From Triatoma infestans (lineage: Eukaryota; Arthropoda; Insecta; Hemiptera; Reduviidae), in assembly GCA_011037195.1 (NCBI GenBank), contig JAAEAF010000254.1:124001-188000 (forward strand): a stretch of DNA of 64,000 nt. Reading direction: 5' to 3'. The notes beneath the pieces were generated by a model. That model searched no databases. It was not told where the DNA came from and saw nothing but the letters and a program-made list of their open reading frames with translations. Position 1 is the stretch's first letter; each line of letters begins with the position of its first letter. Below are positions 10,651 to 20,959 of this stretch, piece after piece. A program made the translations under genes and the position numbers.

Positions 10651-10893
10651 TCATTCAGGCTGTGCCGCAACTTGGATTTCAAAATGCAATGGGTCTGATA
10701 TTTTCCCCCTTTCAATTGTACTGTAAGCGAGGCCGATCAGTTTCTGAGAGTTGCGATCAAGTTTGAGCCCTAAACGTTTAACACTAGAGGCAGTAATGAG
10801 TGATCGTTGTGACCCACTGTCTATCAGAAGTCTAATATTGTGAAATTGTCCAGAATTATCTCTAAGTTTTGCCATGGTTGTCCCCAAAAGCAC
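10651..10893 (-). pseudogene. BEL aspartic protease (DUF1758)
   Basis: LLIDSGSQRSLITASSVKRL contains the DSG catalytic motif of retroelement proteases in its BEL form. The 80-codon frame continues with LGLKLDRNSQKLIGLAYS, also typical of the family. It lies between the zinc knuckles and the RT, as expected. Sequence between 10301 and 10651 is the protease-RT linker, in broken frames. Confidence 0.8.
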
Positions 10894-10949
10894 TAGAGTA
10901 TCTTTGCCTGCTGATTCTAAAGGTACTACATCTCTATTCTGCGAGAAGC

Positions 10950-12240
10950 TGATTTACGCTTCATTCAACACTGTTGTTTCATTTAAGGGTGGACCGTTTC
11001 TAGAAATCTCCTGATCATTCTCATGAACCTTACTGCTTTCTGTCCTTATTACCCTTGACTCTAAATGCAATAAACGTCCACATTTCCGGCAAACTTCCTG
11101 CGAAGGATAAAATGAGAAGGGGATAAACAATTTAAGCAAACCTTTAAAACTGTAGCTTTATTTAACCGTTCCACTGGGGATAGTGAATTAAATTTCGTAC
11201 ATCGAAACAAGCGGTGCTTCTCTGAGCACATTGGACATCCCTTTACATTCTCTAACGGTTTTGTGATAGAAACAAATACTTTTTTCAAATTCCTTGTTGT
11301 CTTAGAAGTTGATGTCGACTGCCTGTGAAGATGGAATCACAGCATCACTTTGAAAAAAGGCATATTGCTTGTGTAATAAATTTTACCAAATCCTGGAATT
11401 TAGGCTCATCAGTAGTCTCTAAATACTCCTTTTCAAACTTCTCCTTAGTTCTAGAATCAAAATTGCGTAATATATGAGCTAAGAAAATAAACCCAGTTTC
11501 ATCCTTAAGGCCAAGACCTTTAAAGGCTGAAACATTCTCTAAAACAACATTAGAAAGCTCTTATAATGATAGTAAAGTACATTTTACCATGGGTTAAAGA
11601 GAGAAAATTTTATAAAGGTAGCGAGGGCTTGTAGCCTCTTATTATCAAATCTTGTAGAAAGAGTTTTTCAGGCTATCTGACACTGTAGGAATAGAGGAAA
11701 TTGTTTGCGTAGCTACACCTTTCAAGGCACTTCTCAGATAGTGGAATTTTTGGATGGCTGCTAGATTAGAATTTTCATGGACTATAGACAAGAAAGTATC
11801 ATGAAAGGCTTTCCACTCTGATATGTCACCACTAAATGTAGGTGATATAGCAGGCAACTTGTAAACTATCTCTGATGACCCCTGATTCCGATCAACATTG
11901 AAAGAATTGTCACATACTTCTTGCCTTGTGCTACTTATTTCATGAGAAACAGCTTCGTAAAAATTGACTCGCTTAATTTCCGCAATTTCTATTTATTGTT
12001 TTAATTTGTCCTCATCATTCACATTGCTGGCTACTCTCTTAGCTTTAGGAATTAATTTTAAAAACTTATCAAACGCTGAATCAAGCATCAATAATCGGGC
12101 TTTAAAAATATTAGCTTTACTTGGATTTACATTTAAGGAAATACCAATTTTATTTGTTTCAATTATGCTAAAGACAAATCATTAAGTTCTTCCATACGCT
12201 CATAAAGACTTTCTTCATTATAATCAGATTTCGGGACCAT
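10950..12240 (-). pseudogene. BEL gag with DUF1759 and zinc knuckles
   Basis: A likely start is the ATG at 12240, giving MVPKSDYNEESLYERMEELN, in the normal place behind the leader. The DUF1759 core is in 11645-11857 (PTFSGDISEWKAFHDTFLSI, then KFHYLRSALKG). The knuckle region 11061-11290 has CPMCSEKHRLFRC and CLNCLSPSHF. Further cysteines at about 11080-11100 are in another frame. Multiple stops divide the gene. Confidence 0.75.
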
Positions 12241-12900
12241 TTTCAGACGAGTATATAAGGTAAAAATAATATTATTTTATAAATAAATTCTCCTCTATAA
12301 ATTCTAATCAATATACATAAGTATAGAATATTTGAAGATATAGAAACTTATGCAGAAAAATTTATATAAAAACACAATTACAAAATTTAAATTCGACAAA
12401 CAAATAGAAAAAAATATTATTTAAGAATAACTATTCTCAATTTGAGTTAAAGTGAATTTATAAAATTTAATTTATAACTTACGTAAAATACGCAAAAGTA
12501 AAATATTATACTCAGCTCTTTTGTTGTAATAGAACAATAAATTTTTGATCTGTTTGTTCAAGTAATCTGGTAAATAATCACAGTTCAAGCTATTCGGCCA
12601 ACACAATGTGCATCACAGATCTGATGTTCCAATAAAAAACTGTAAATTTGAAAACTTACCAATATTTTAAGGAATGAAGTCTGTTACAATTATTTCAAAA
12701 TTATTCTTTCCTTTTTTTTTTTTAGACAATCATTTATCATAAATTTAATTTCAACTGAAATAAACTACAAGCATTTAAGATATAATTAATAATCTATTAT
12801 TAAATCATCTTTTCAATAAATCAGTAACACAATAAGATTGTTTTCCTTTCAATAAGAAGTTATTTATATTAAAAATCCGGCTCGGAGGTGGCCCAAACTT
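12241..12900. other. BEL leader region, non-coding
   Basis: AT-rich untranslated leader between the 5' LTR and the gag start of the minus-strand BEL element. It is about 660 bp long and contains a T-run at 12709-12723. The possible primer binding site is at its LTR end (12879-12895). I see no further coding sequence. Confidence 0.6.
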
Positions 12901-13308
12901 TGTATAGTTGATATGGATATTTTTGGGTGATATACCTACTTCCATTTAAGCTGGTTCCTGGTTTTGGACTGTATGTCTTGGTATCAAGAAAAACATCTTT
13001 TTCGAATAAACCAATAATCACAAAATAATTTTCTTTAAATGAAATAACAAAGAAAAAGACTTAACTGTACGTAATACAGGCGGGGCGCCCCAAGTGATGT
13101 GTGTGAACAGGGTTCACATTTTCCAAAATAGGATTTTGGAAACTAATGTATCTATTAAGTTAAATTCAAATACATAATACGCATGGCACAACTACTAGTA
13201 CTATAGTACTACCAGCTAGCCTCACTACTATTCTAGTACTACTACCTCACTAAAACGTTACGTTCAAAAGAAACTGCAGCGAGCGCTTCAAGCGGCAGTG
13301 TGCTAACA
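12901..13308 (-). repeat. BEL/Pao 5' LTR (minus-strand element)
   Basis: This 408-bp repeat starts TGTATAGTTGATATGG and ends GTGTGCTAACA on the plus strand, and matches the LTR at 7115-7550. As the upstream LTR of a minus-strand element it should hold the promoter. I cannot point to a convincing TATA box. CACAG follows directly at 13309-13313. Confidence 0.92.
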
Positions 13309-13313
13309 CACAG

Positions 13314-13556
13314 ATAATAATAATTGTAAGGGAAGGGAATAGCTAAGTGGATAGCGTACTGGGCACGCGGAGGAGCCGGGTTCGAGTCCAGCTGTGCTAC
13401 CCATAGATTTTTTCTTCCTAGGAGCCTCTCTCTATAGCTCACTGTCAGGGGATGGACAGTGTTGTCTGTAACGAGAAAATACTGTCCGGAGGGCGCCACT
13501 GACCATAGATGTTGACGCTCCTTAAATTAAAATAATAATAATAATAATAATTGTAA
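13314..13556 (+). mobile_element. tRNA-derived SINE with polymerase III boxes
   Basis: The element carries an A-box-like TAGCTAAGTGG (13340-13350) and a perfect B box GGTTCGAGTCC (13379-13389). Then comes a unique body containing GGACAGTGTTGTCTGTAACG and an (AAT)n tail (13531-13551). The same 16 bases, ATAATAATAATTGTAA, lie on both sides (13314-13329 and 13541-13556), a likely target duplication, though partly low-complexity. The body is homologous to the minus-strand copy at 61695-61935. It begins directly behind the BEL target duplication. Confidence 0.8.
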
Positions 13557-13559
13557 TAT

Positions 13560-14830
13560 ACAATAAATTATGTTTTTGTTATATTAAGTTTATGTTAATG
13601 TATAATGCCAAAAAATTTACACAAATACCAACTATTAGCTAAAAATATTTTTCTAGTTCAGGTGTTTCCAACACAGTCTTCCGCAGGAAAAACTACTTTC
13701 GAAATTTGAAACGGTCCTAATACTTGCTCAACACCACTAAGAGAAATAAAAATGGTCCTATTAATGTGTGCAATATTTTGATTTAAATACAACTAATAGG
13801 TATATATAGAGTGCAGAATCAGTTGATTCACAAGATATATTGATTTGAAACTTTATCGTTGTTTTGTGTAATTACTGAGAGATAACTAGCAAGTCTGCAA
13901 GTAGTAAGAAACCGTTCACAAAGTGAAAACAAGATTTATTATGGTGGGGGTGAGGGAGGAACGAGTTACTTTTAGAGATGATAATATTTATCTTGTTGCC
14001 ACAGTTCGATGAACTTCTTACAATTTATTATTATCTATGAATCTATAATTCCATTTTTATTGCCTTATTGAAAGAATTTCTCTTTCTTATTTACCAATCC
14101 AATTGTTATCAGTAAAAAATTCTCATTTATAAACCGAAAGCACATGCTGGATTCAAACGATGTCGCCAGGTTTGATATCCGTTGGTGGTCTAATAGATGT
14201 TTGAAGCTTCCACGGAGCTCAATTTTCGTGTAAAGATACTTTTTTATTTGTGTCACCTCTAGGGTACAATTTAGTCTCAAATCTGCCAAAATTACTCAGA
14301 TTCTTTGGTCACTCTATTTAAAAGTTGCTACGATTTTGGCTGCCCTTACTACAAATGGCTGGTAATTAGTTGCGTAAGATTTGTTACCTGAGACTCCTAG
14401 AAGTTAGTAATTAATTTAACGATCGCTGGATTAAATCATTAATAAATTATTTATATTAATTGAGTAAGTCCGACAGCCTTATTGTTATCAAACTATCAAG
14501 GGCACTTATAAGGTTTTCTATACAAAAAGAACTTGAAAGCCAAGAAGTTCGATTCGTACTTAACAAAGTACATTCATTTTAGATGTGCAAGTGTCTCTTA
14601 TCGCTATGTAATAAGAGGAAGTAATGCTACTGTAGCGAATTTCCGAAAAAATTTGAGTCTTCACGTGAAATTTAAATTACATTACTAGTACGTAAAGAAA
14701 GATAATAAGGAATGTGAACAAAATATATTAAAAACATAAAATCGCAGGAATCTGAATGTTGATGTTCCTTTTACCTACCGTCACCATCGACAGAAATGTT
14801 TCTGTGAAAATTGGTCAACTGGATGTGTGA
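13560..14830. other. AT-rich spacer, nothing recognised
   Basis: No frame here resembles a known protein, and I found no clear repeat shared with other parts of the window. The longest open frame (14065-14289, minus, 74 codons) has no recognisable motif. Confidence 0.4.
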
Positions 14831-14839
14831 ATTGCTTGA

Positions 14840-14990
14840 GGCTATTTCAGAGTTTGGGTGAAGTACTTCCGGGTGACCGACTTTGATCAAAACCTTATTG
14901 TCGGACCCCAGATAGTTATTAAAAGAAATATCAAGTTTGGATTTACTGCGATTTTATTTATGGTGACCAGCCCATACATACACAAAGAAA
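14840..14990 (+). repeat. Family X dispersed repeat, copy 2
   Basis: Partial, diverged copy: ACTTCCGGGTGACCGACTTT, then TTGTCGGACCCCAGATAG, ATATCAAGTTTGGATTTACT and a short CATACATACACA run. The order matches the core of the other copies, for example 55740-55920. Confidence 0.6.
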
Positions 14991-15618
14991 TTGAGACATT
15001 GCTTTACTCCAAGGAACCCCTTACTTTTAACAATAACGTTATTCGCTTTCAAATTATTTTGAAATCTTTAGGTTTTGGGCGAAAGTGAGCTGCCATTGTC
15101 ATTAGAAAAATATCAATGAATTATCAAATATCAAATTGACAATTGGCTCTTATTTACCTTATTATTAGATAAGACGGGAGGAAAGAAAATTCAGTTCTAT
15201 GGTAGAATAATGAAATTGAAAAAACCGAGGTAAGTGTAACAGACTTTGAAGACTATTACAGGGAACTAAAACCGGCTGAGAATTCAGAGCAGAAAGAAAA
15301 CAGATCCACCTCAAAGAAATGAATTTATGCACAAGTAATATAAGGAAAAGGTGACATACAATACATACAACTCCGACAAAATGGATCGATCAGCATCACA
15401 TCATCAGCTGTGTGATAGTGATAGAATAGAATAGAAGAATAGTGATACGAAGAAGTATAATTTCATTTTGCACCGAAATCGTAGTATTTTCGTTGTTAAA
15501 AGTAAACAGTTTAGTGCGAAGAGGTATTTCTCCGGTTGTGATAGAGTGCACATCGTCTTCACAAAAAGTTTCTTTTTATTTAGCTATAGTTTGATTATAT
15601 TTTTTTTGAACTTCAGTA

Positions 15619-17238
15619 TTGTGTTCAGTTGGAGAGTGCGCGGGTGTTTCACCCGTTGTACAGGGAGTAGATTTACAGGGTAAGGAGTTGGCAAGTAAAG
15701 TGGTTACTTTAAGGAGGGCGAGTTGGGTATTCGCTACATTTAGTAAATTCAAGTCGCCAGGTATGGATGGTCTGTACCCGGTGCTGATTCAGGAGAGTTG
15801 GAACATGTTCGGTAGTACATGGGTAGAGATACTGAGAGATAGCCTTAGTTCGGGCTATATCCCTCGGGCTTGGAGAGTTAGTAGGGTCGCGTTCATTCCC
15901 AAACCGGGAAAGTTGGACTATTTAGACCCTAAAGCTTATAGGCCAATCAGCCTGGCGTCCTTCATGTTGAAGGGCTTAGAGAGGCTGGTGGACCTTTTCT
16001 TAATGGAGGATTGCGATATAAAGAGTACCTTCCATGGGAATCAGCATGCCTATTTGGCGGGAAGGTCAACGGAGACTGCGCTCCATAATTTGGTGGGGAG
16101 AATTGAACGTACGTTGGAGTCTAAAGAGTACGCGCTGGGATGCTTCTTCGATATTGAGGGGGCATTCGACAGCGTGGCACATGATAGAATTAGAGTGTTG
16201 TTGGAGGAGAGGGGCGTGGATGGGACCCTGGTCAGATGGATAGCTAACCTCCTGACTTCGAGGATTGTTTATTCACGTTTGGGAGCTGCGGAGAGAAGGG
16301 TGAAAGCTAGTAGGGGCTTTCCCCAAGGAGGGAGTTTGTCTCCACATTTGTGGTGCCTCATCGTGGATGAGCTACTTTGGGAGATGAACCGTAGGGGATT
16401 TTACCTGCAGATGTACTCTGATGATGGGGTAATCTTAATCACAGGGAGGCATCTGAGTGTGGTGGGTGACTTGATGCAGTCGGCGTTATCTTACGTGGAG
16501 CAGTGGTGTAGGAACTATGGCTTGTCCGTTAACCCGGACAAAAGTTCTTTAGTTTTATTTACTAGGAAGAGGAAATTGGAAGGGCTTAGGAGACCTAGGC
16601 TCTTCGGTAAGGAATTGCAAATTTGCAGAGAGGTTAAATATTTGGGGGTCCTCATCAACAATAAGCTGAATTGGCGGGCCCACATTGAGTATATTTGTGA
16701 GAAGGGGCAGAAGGTTTTCTGGCAGTGTAGGAGATTAGCGGGTAAGACCTGGGGAGTTAATCCCCGAGGTATCCATTGGATTTACGAGAAGTTGGTGAAG
16801 CCAAGGATGCTGTATGCAGCTGTGGTGTGGTGGTCTGGCTCCTTGGTGGGGAGGAATAGCAAGAAGCTGTTGGGAGTACAGCGCACGGCCTGTTTGGCTA
16901 TTACTGGCGCGATGAGAACGACACCGACGGTGGCATTAGAGATGCTGCTGGGGCTAATCCCCCTTCAGTATGTGGTAGTGGGAGAGGCAATGAAAGGGTA
17001 CCTCAGAATGAGGTGCAAGGGAGAATGGGTGAGAACCTTCCGGGGGGATCACACTAGGATCGAAGACGAAATTTGGCGAGTGAACCGATTTTTGCTATCC
17101 AAACTTGATGAGACGAGCAAGAAATGGGGATTTGAGAGAGATTATGAGATTACGATTGGTAGTATAGGGGATGATAACCTCACGAGGCCAACGGAGTCAG
17201 GGCAGCGGTATTATTCGCTGCTATTCAGATGGCTCTAG
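15619..17238 (+). CDS. LINE reverse transcriptase, 539-codon open frame
   Basis: The protein polymerises DNA from the element RNA at the target site. Residues about 45-50 hold SPGMDGL, followed by YRPISLASFMLKGLERL (about 101-117), the palm motif FFDIEGAFDSV (about 176), GFPQGGSLSPHLW (about 232) and the catalytic YSDDGVIL (tyrosine near 266). All three palm aspartates are present. The thumb and connection regions (VKYLGVLINNKLNWRAHIE, then MLLGLIPLQ near 444) are complete. The frame ends at TAG just as the RNase H domain should begin: a +1 shift gives YSDGSRQEGTG. The first about 30 residues look like non-element sequence, so the ATG is probably accidental. Long survival of this frame suggests a fairly recent insertion. 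Confidence 0.85.
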   Translation: MCSVGECAGVSPVVQGVDLQGKELASKVVTLRRASWVFATFSKFKSPGMDGLYPVLIQESWNMFGSTWVEILRDSLSSGYIPRAWRVSRVAFIPKPGKLDYLDPKAYRPISLASFMLKGLERLVDLFLMEDCDIKSTFHGNQHAYLAGRSTETALHNLVGRIERTLESKEYALGCFFDIEGAFDSVAHDRIRVLLEERGVDGTLVRWIANLLTSRIVYSRLGAAERRVKASRGFPQGGSLSPHLWCLIVDELLWEMNRRGFYLQMYSDDGVILITGRHLSVVGDLMQSALSYVEQWCRNYGLSVNPDKSSLVLFTRKRKLEGLRRPRLFGKELQICREVKYLGVLINNKLNWRAHIEYICEKGQKVFWQCRRLAGKTWGVNPRGIHWIYEKLVKPRMLYAAVVWWSGSLVGRNSKKLLGVQRTACLAITGAMRTTPTVALEMLLGLIPLQYVVVGEAMKGYLRMRCKGEWVRTFRGDHTRIEDEIWRVNRFLLSKLDETSKKWGFERDYEITIGSIGDDNLTRPTESGQRYYSLLFRWL

Positions 17239-17728
17239 GCAGGAGGGTACTGGCCTGTCGGGGGCGGGAGCATAGTTTTAGGAGTTGGATAGAGGGAGTT
17301 CGGTGGCCTTGGGTGGTTTGGCCACTGTTTTCCAGTCTGAGGTGGTGGGCATCATTGAATGCTGCCACCTTGTGGGGGAGTGGCTAGGAGAGTTTAAGGA
17401 AGTGCGGATCTTCTCCGATAGTCAGGCCGCGCTAAGGGCTTTGAGTAAGCCTTGGTGGAGTTCGAAATTAGTGGGAGAATGTAGGAGAAGGCTTAACGCT
17501 TTGGCTCGGAGGGGTAAGGTGCATCTCTATTGGATACCCGGACATGCGGGAATAGTGGGCAATGAGAGGGCGGATCGGCTGGCCAGGGAGGGATCATCAT
17601 TACCATTTTGTGGTCCTGAACCAGCCCTGGCCGTTACAAAGACGTTTCGCGACAAACAGATTAGACTTTGGGAGACGAGAGCTTTGGAGAAACGCTGGGG
17701 GGGACACGCAGGGGTGCCTCCAATCTAA
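17230..17728 (+). pseudogene. LINE RNase H domain, frame-broken
   Basis: YSDGSRQEGTG (about 17222-17255) contains the first catalytic aspartate but meets a TAG near 17273. The frame 17285-17728 supplies the rest: FQSEVVGIIECCHLV with the glutamate, RIFSDSQAALRAL with the second aspartate, and WIPGHAGIVGNERADRLARE with the last one. All catalytic residues can be seen, but they are in two frames. The domain follows the RT directly, as in I, R1/LOA-related LINEs. Confidence 0.85.
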
Positions 17729-18107
17729 AAGATTTATAAAGGCAAGCAAGCAGGGAATTTCGGAGTATCTCCTGTCTCTTAGTAGGACGGGTTTGAGGAC
17801 CTTGGTAGGGATAGTGACTGGACACGCTTGGGTATCCAGTCACTTGTTTAACATAGGGAGGACGCGGAGTCCCATTTGTCAGAACTGTGATGACGGAGTT
17901 AGGGAAACGGTGTATCACTACTTATGTCAGTGTCCCCGTTTCGCTGGAACTAGGTTTCGTATATTTGGGAGGACACCACTCCCGCAGGATTGCCTGGGCG
18001 AGTTGGAGTTTAGGGATATCTTGGGATATTGCAGATTAACCGGCAAGTTACCGGGGGAGATTAATTACGGGGTTACGGGGGGTATCGGGGGGATAAGAGC
18101 CACATAG
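17700..18107 (+). pseudogene. LINE ORF2 C-terminal CCHC tail
   Basis: Behind the G-run at 17697-17703 the coding frame shifts and continues as SKRFIKASKQGISEYLLSLS, GIVTGHAWVSSHLFNIG and CQNCDDGVRETVYHYLCQC. The last is a CxxC-x8-H-x3/4-C zinc motif that ends many RNase H-bearing LINE proteins. It stops at 18107 and is followed by a short 3' untranslated sequence and the (AAT)n tail. Confidence 0.78.
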
Positions 18108-18165
18108 GCTCAGGTCCCGCGCCTTTGGGCACCCGTTTTGATATATAATAATAATAATAATAATT

Positions 18166-18480
18166 GCAGTCGATGCGCAAAAAAAAAAAAAAAAAATGTG
18201 TTCAGTTTTTTTTAATTTTTCACATTTACTTGGAAGTCTTTCGTGCCGAACTCTCGCTGACAATCCTCCCTGGCGCCTGAAACGTCAATGGCCACGAGCC
18301 TTGCTCACAGAAGATAAGGATCATTAAAAATGTTTACTAAGAGTGCTACCACTGGGCAGTTTCTAGTAGTTCTGGGCACTTCTCTTGTGTTTTATGCTTA
18401 TTCATACTCATTTACTTATGGCTGTTGTAAATAATTATTAAAAATTAAAAACTTTAATTTTTGATTTTTTTTTTAATCTC
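18166..18480. other. Short A-tailed stub and AT-rich sequence
   Basis: Directly behind the LINE tail lies GCAGTCGATGCGC followed by 18 A, which looks like the end of another retroposed sequence. The 11 bases GCAGTCGATGC recur in front of an A-run inside the small insertion at 26096-26158. The rest is AT-rich without recognised features. Confidence 0.4.
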
Positions 18481-18605
18481 AACGTTTTCAACGTACACTC
18501 CTCTCCTACCCCAAAAAGTTCCTGAAAAAGGGCATCAAGGGTACCCGAAACGTAGAGCAACAAAGAATTCTTTTTTTCTTTAAAAACTCCTCTGGCCATT
18601 GCTTA
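18478..18605 (+). mobile_element. Penelope-like element terminus with hammerhead-like motif
   Basis: This is a truncated copy of the terminal region found at 27985-28290. It shares CAACGTT, CACTCCTCTCCTACCC, the segment CCCGAAACGTAGAGCAACAA and CTCTGGCCATTGC. The hammerhead-like core is at 18518-18558: GTTC, CTGAAAA (canonical CUGANGA has G at the sixth base, so it is mutated), a stem-loop, GAAAC, GTA and GAGC. The sequence between the UTR part and the core is shorter than in the full copy, so there is an internal deletion. Confidence 0.7.
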
Positions 18606-18739
18606 TTGACATATTATTATCATTAATATATTTTAGCAAATTCATTGAAACCCTAAAATTTATTTAATTGAAAGATGGCAAAATCACATTTAATCTCTAA
18701 AGATAAAAATACAACTTTAAAAACTAATTTTATAACACT

Positions 18740-18895
18740 TGAAATGCTTATTACACTGATATAAGCCTATCACTTATTACAGTGATATAAGCCTATCACT
18801 TATTACACTGATATAAGCCTATCACTTATTACACTGATATAAGCCTATCACTTTTATTGAAACATTTTTCTGGAAAATTAATTTTAGAGAGATTT
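18740..18895 (-). repeat. Family X copy 3 with a 26-bp tandem array
   Basis: Minus-strand family X segment. The phrase GAAAATGTTTCAAATAAAAG of other copies appears here as its reverse complement at 18850-18880. Just beside it stand four copies of a 26-bp unit (GATATAAGCC recurs at 18758, 18784, 18810 and 18836). At the equivalent place the copy at 31790-31860 has a single, unexpanded version beginning TGCTTATTAC. Confidence 0.85.
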
Positions 18896-18961
18896 TGCGG
18901 GAACTGAGAGTTGAGTATAACTTTAAGTTCTTATCAGAAGATTTATTAAGGGTTTGAGAGG

Positions 18962-19214
18962 AATTTTCTTCTTCCCCGGATTAAAATATAGATTGTTTGC
19001 ATGATATATTTTCAAAATCTCCTACCGTGCACTTTTTAAAAATACCTCAACAAATGCCACCACGAATAAAAACGAATCCATTTGATGTCCTCCATTATTT
19101 ATTTTAATATCAGCTCCAATTGGCCGTTTACTGCCAACCTTCTTATATACCAATTTACCTACATATTTTCTTGTATTAACCCTGCTTATAAAAATGACTT
19201 GACAAAACAATGAG
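18962..19214 (+). repeat. 253-bp direct repeat, copy A
   Basis: Matches 20622-20874 over 253 bp with a single difference that I can see (CGAATCCA here, CGAATACA there). It carries no protein motif. The minus-strand frame through it (19022-19240) is open in both copies but resembles nothing I know. Confidence 0.9.
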
Positions 19215-19404
19215 GAAGGACACCGCCTCACATTATACAAAAAACAGGCGTGATCCCTACTAACTTATACTTTTATGAATGCAAGTCTAACTAAACGATT
19301 AGTGAACATTGCGAGAGATTAAAGAAAATTGGCAATGAGTGTAATAGAATTAAGAGGTAGTGGTGTGAGTGTATCTCTGCTGTGTGCTCACGCTAACTGA
19401 AGTC

Positions 19405-19830
19405 ATGTGTTAGAGCTGGAACTTGACACTATCGCAACCTTCCTCTTGCTGTAACAGAAGAAAGAAAAAAAATGGTGTGAAACACTCACACGACTTTCTC
19501 TTACTCTAATTAATATAATTTAATCAAGAAAGTTTCTTAATAATTGCAACGTTACAATGTTTAGATGGACTAGCCACAAACATAGTGGAGGGGATTTTAA
19601 TTGCATACCTGAGCGGCCTTATGTGGAGCGCTAGCGCTCTATATCCAAACTATCACCGGTGGTGCAAATTTAAATTTGAGGCTCCCAATACGCCTCAAAA
19701 ATCTTCTCTTTTTTTTCAGAAAAATATTTCAAATAAAAGTGATACATTTCTATTTATGCAGCAAGCATTCAAAGTTCAAAGTAAAACATTTGGTATTTTA
19801 TCCGTCGTCATGCATATTCATTTTGTTCCT
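19405..19830 (+). repeat. Family X fragments (copies 4 and 5)
   Basis: At 19410-19475 stands the end part of family X (GACACTATCGCAACCTTCCT, then TTGCTG and GAAAG). At 19670-19830 stands the 5' part: ATATTTCAAATAAAAGTGAT followed by an AAGCATTCAAAGTTCAAAG segment. No tandem array is present at the variable position. Between them lies AT-rich sequence without features. Confidence 0.6.
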
Positions 19831-20621
19831 AACCGGTTTCGGATTTTCATCCATCGTCAGAGTAAATTCACCAAATTCTGTAGAGAGTTCACTTCAACGT
19901 AATGTTTCTGTTACACTCACACTTGTTGGTTTGTTGGTTGTATATAATTATGCGGGAAGGTTATAAGGTTATGTTACTATGTTTGTGTGTTTAATGACAA
20001 AATGGAATTATTATAAATTATGATTAGACATTAGAAAATAGTATATAATAAATAGCATGTTTTAAAGAATACATTATAACTAAATTTTAATAGTGTTGTT
20101 AAGGTATGCTCAGTGTTTCATCAAGTCATTTTTATTGGTGGGGGGGGAGTCATTTTAGGAGTATACTGTACTAATAAGAATAGATCAAGTTTGAAGAAAG
20201 GCGATGCAAAGTTTATGGACAGTCAAAAGCTTGTACAAATGCATTTTTTTTGTTGTTGTGAACCGTCGATACTTGTGGTTCGTGGTTGTTTTTTATAAAA
20301 AGTATAGCACAAAGTATAGAAAGAGCAGTGGTACTATTACACCAAGGCTCAAAAGGAAGACGAATGGACATTCTAGAAAAAATAGAAATATACAAACAAG
20401 ACTATCCATAAAAACATAATGAATGATCCAAATAAACTATAACTCAGACACTCTCTTTAAGGTCATACCTAACTATATTACAAACATAGCACCAACTAGT
20501 ATAAAACACAGATCTATGCGCATATATATATATGCCACACACCCACCCACATATATATATTGTTCACAAAAAAAAATGCCTGATGCATGTACCTCTTATT
20601 AAATTCTAACCTGTAGAACCA

Positions 20622-20874
20622 AATTTTCTTCTTCCCCGGATTAAAATATAGATTGTTTGCATGATATATTTTCAAAATCTCCTACCGTGCACTTTTTAAA
20701 AATACCTCAACAAATGCCACCACGAATAAAAACGAATACATTTGATGTCCTCCATTATTTATTTTAATATCAGCTCCAATTGGCCGTTTACTGCCAACCT
20801 TCTTATATACCAATTTACCTACATATTTTCTTGTATTAACCCTGCTTATAAAAATGACTTGACAAAACAATGAG
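20622..20874 (+). repeat. 253-bp direct repeat, copy B
   Basis: Second copy of the segment at 18962-19214, 1.66 kb away, with one visible difference. Its last about 25 bases overlap the right arm of the inverted repeat. Near-identity amid strongly decayed repeats means a recent local duplication or gene conversion, or an assembly artefact. Confidence 0.9.
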
Positions 20875-20959
20875 CATACTTAACTCTATTAAAATTTATT
20901 TATAATGTATCCTTTAAAACATGCTATTTATTATACACTATTTTCTAATGTCTAATGTT

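Larger units (their letters stand above)
7110..13313 (-). mobile_element. Complete BEL/Pao retrotransposon with LTRs and CACAG duplication
   Basis: The element runs from 7115 to 13308 on the minus strand. LTRs lie at 7115-7550 and 12901-13308, both TG...CA on the plus strand, and the whole is flanked by CACAG at 7110-7114 and 13309-13313. Internally, in minus-strand order, there are gag with DUF1759 and zinc knuckles, a DUF1758 aspartic protease, RT, the Pao peptidase/RNase H region, and an integrase with zinc-binding, core and DUF5641 parts. The domain order is complete but the frame is broken into about ten pieces, so this is a dead copy. A possible primer binding site (TGGGCCACCTCCGAGCC, minus strand, about 12879-12895) starts a few bases inside the 5' LTR. 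Confidence 0.93.
15619..18165 (+). mobile_element. LINE (R1/LOA-like, with RNase H), best-preserved copy
   Basis: A 5'-truncated or internally deleted plus-strand LINE. It has an intact RT frame (15619-17238), an RNase H domain (17230-17728), a CCHC tail (to 18107) and a 3' end with (AAT)n at 18146-18165. The endonuclease is missing. The AT-rich sequence upstream (15430-15640) has a different composition from the G-rich coding part and may be an unrelated flank or a leader joined by deletion. RT and RNase H are in different frames, and a run of seven G at 17697-17703 causes a further frameshift. Confidence 0.88.

Noticed and set aside
13330..13400. Functional tRNA gene from the A and B boxes
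   Set aside because: No acceptor stem or anticodon arm can be paired. The sequence continues into a repeated body with a tail, as in a SINE.
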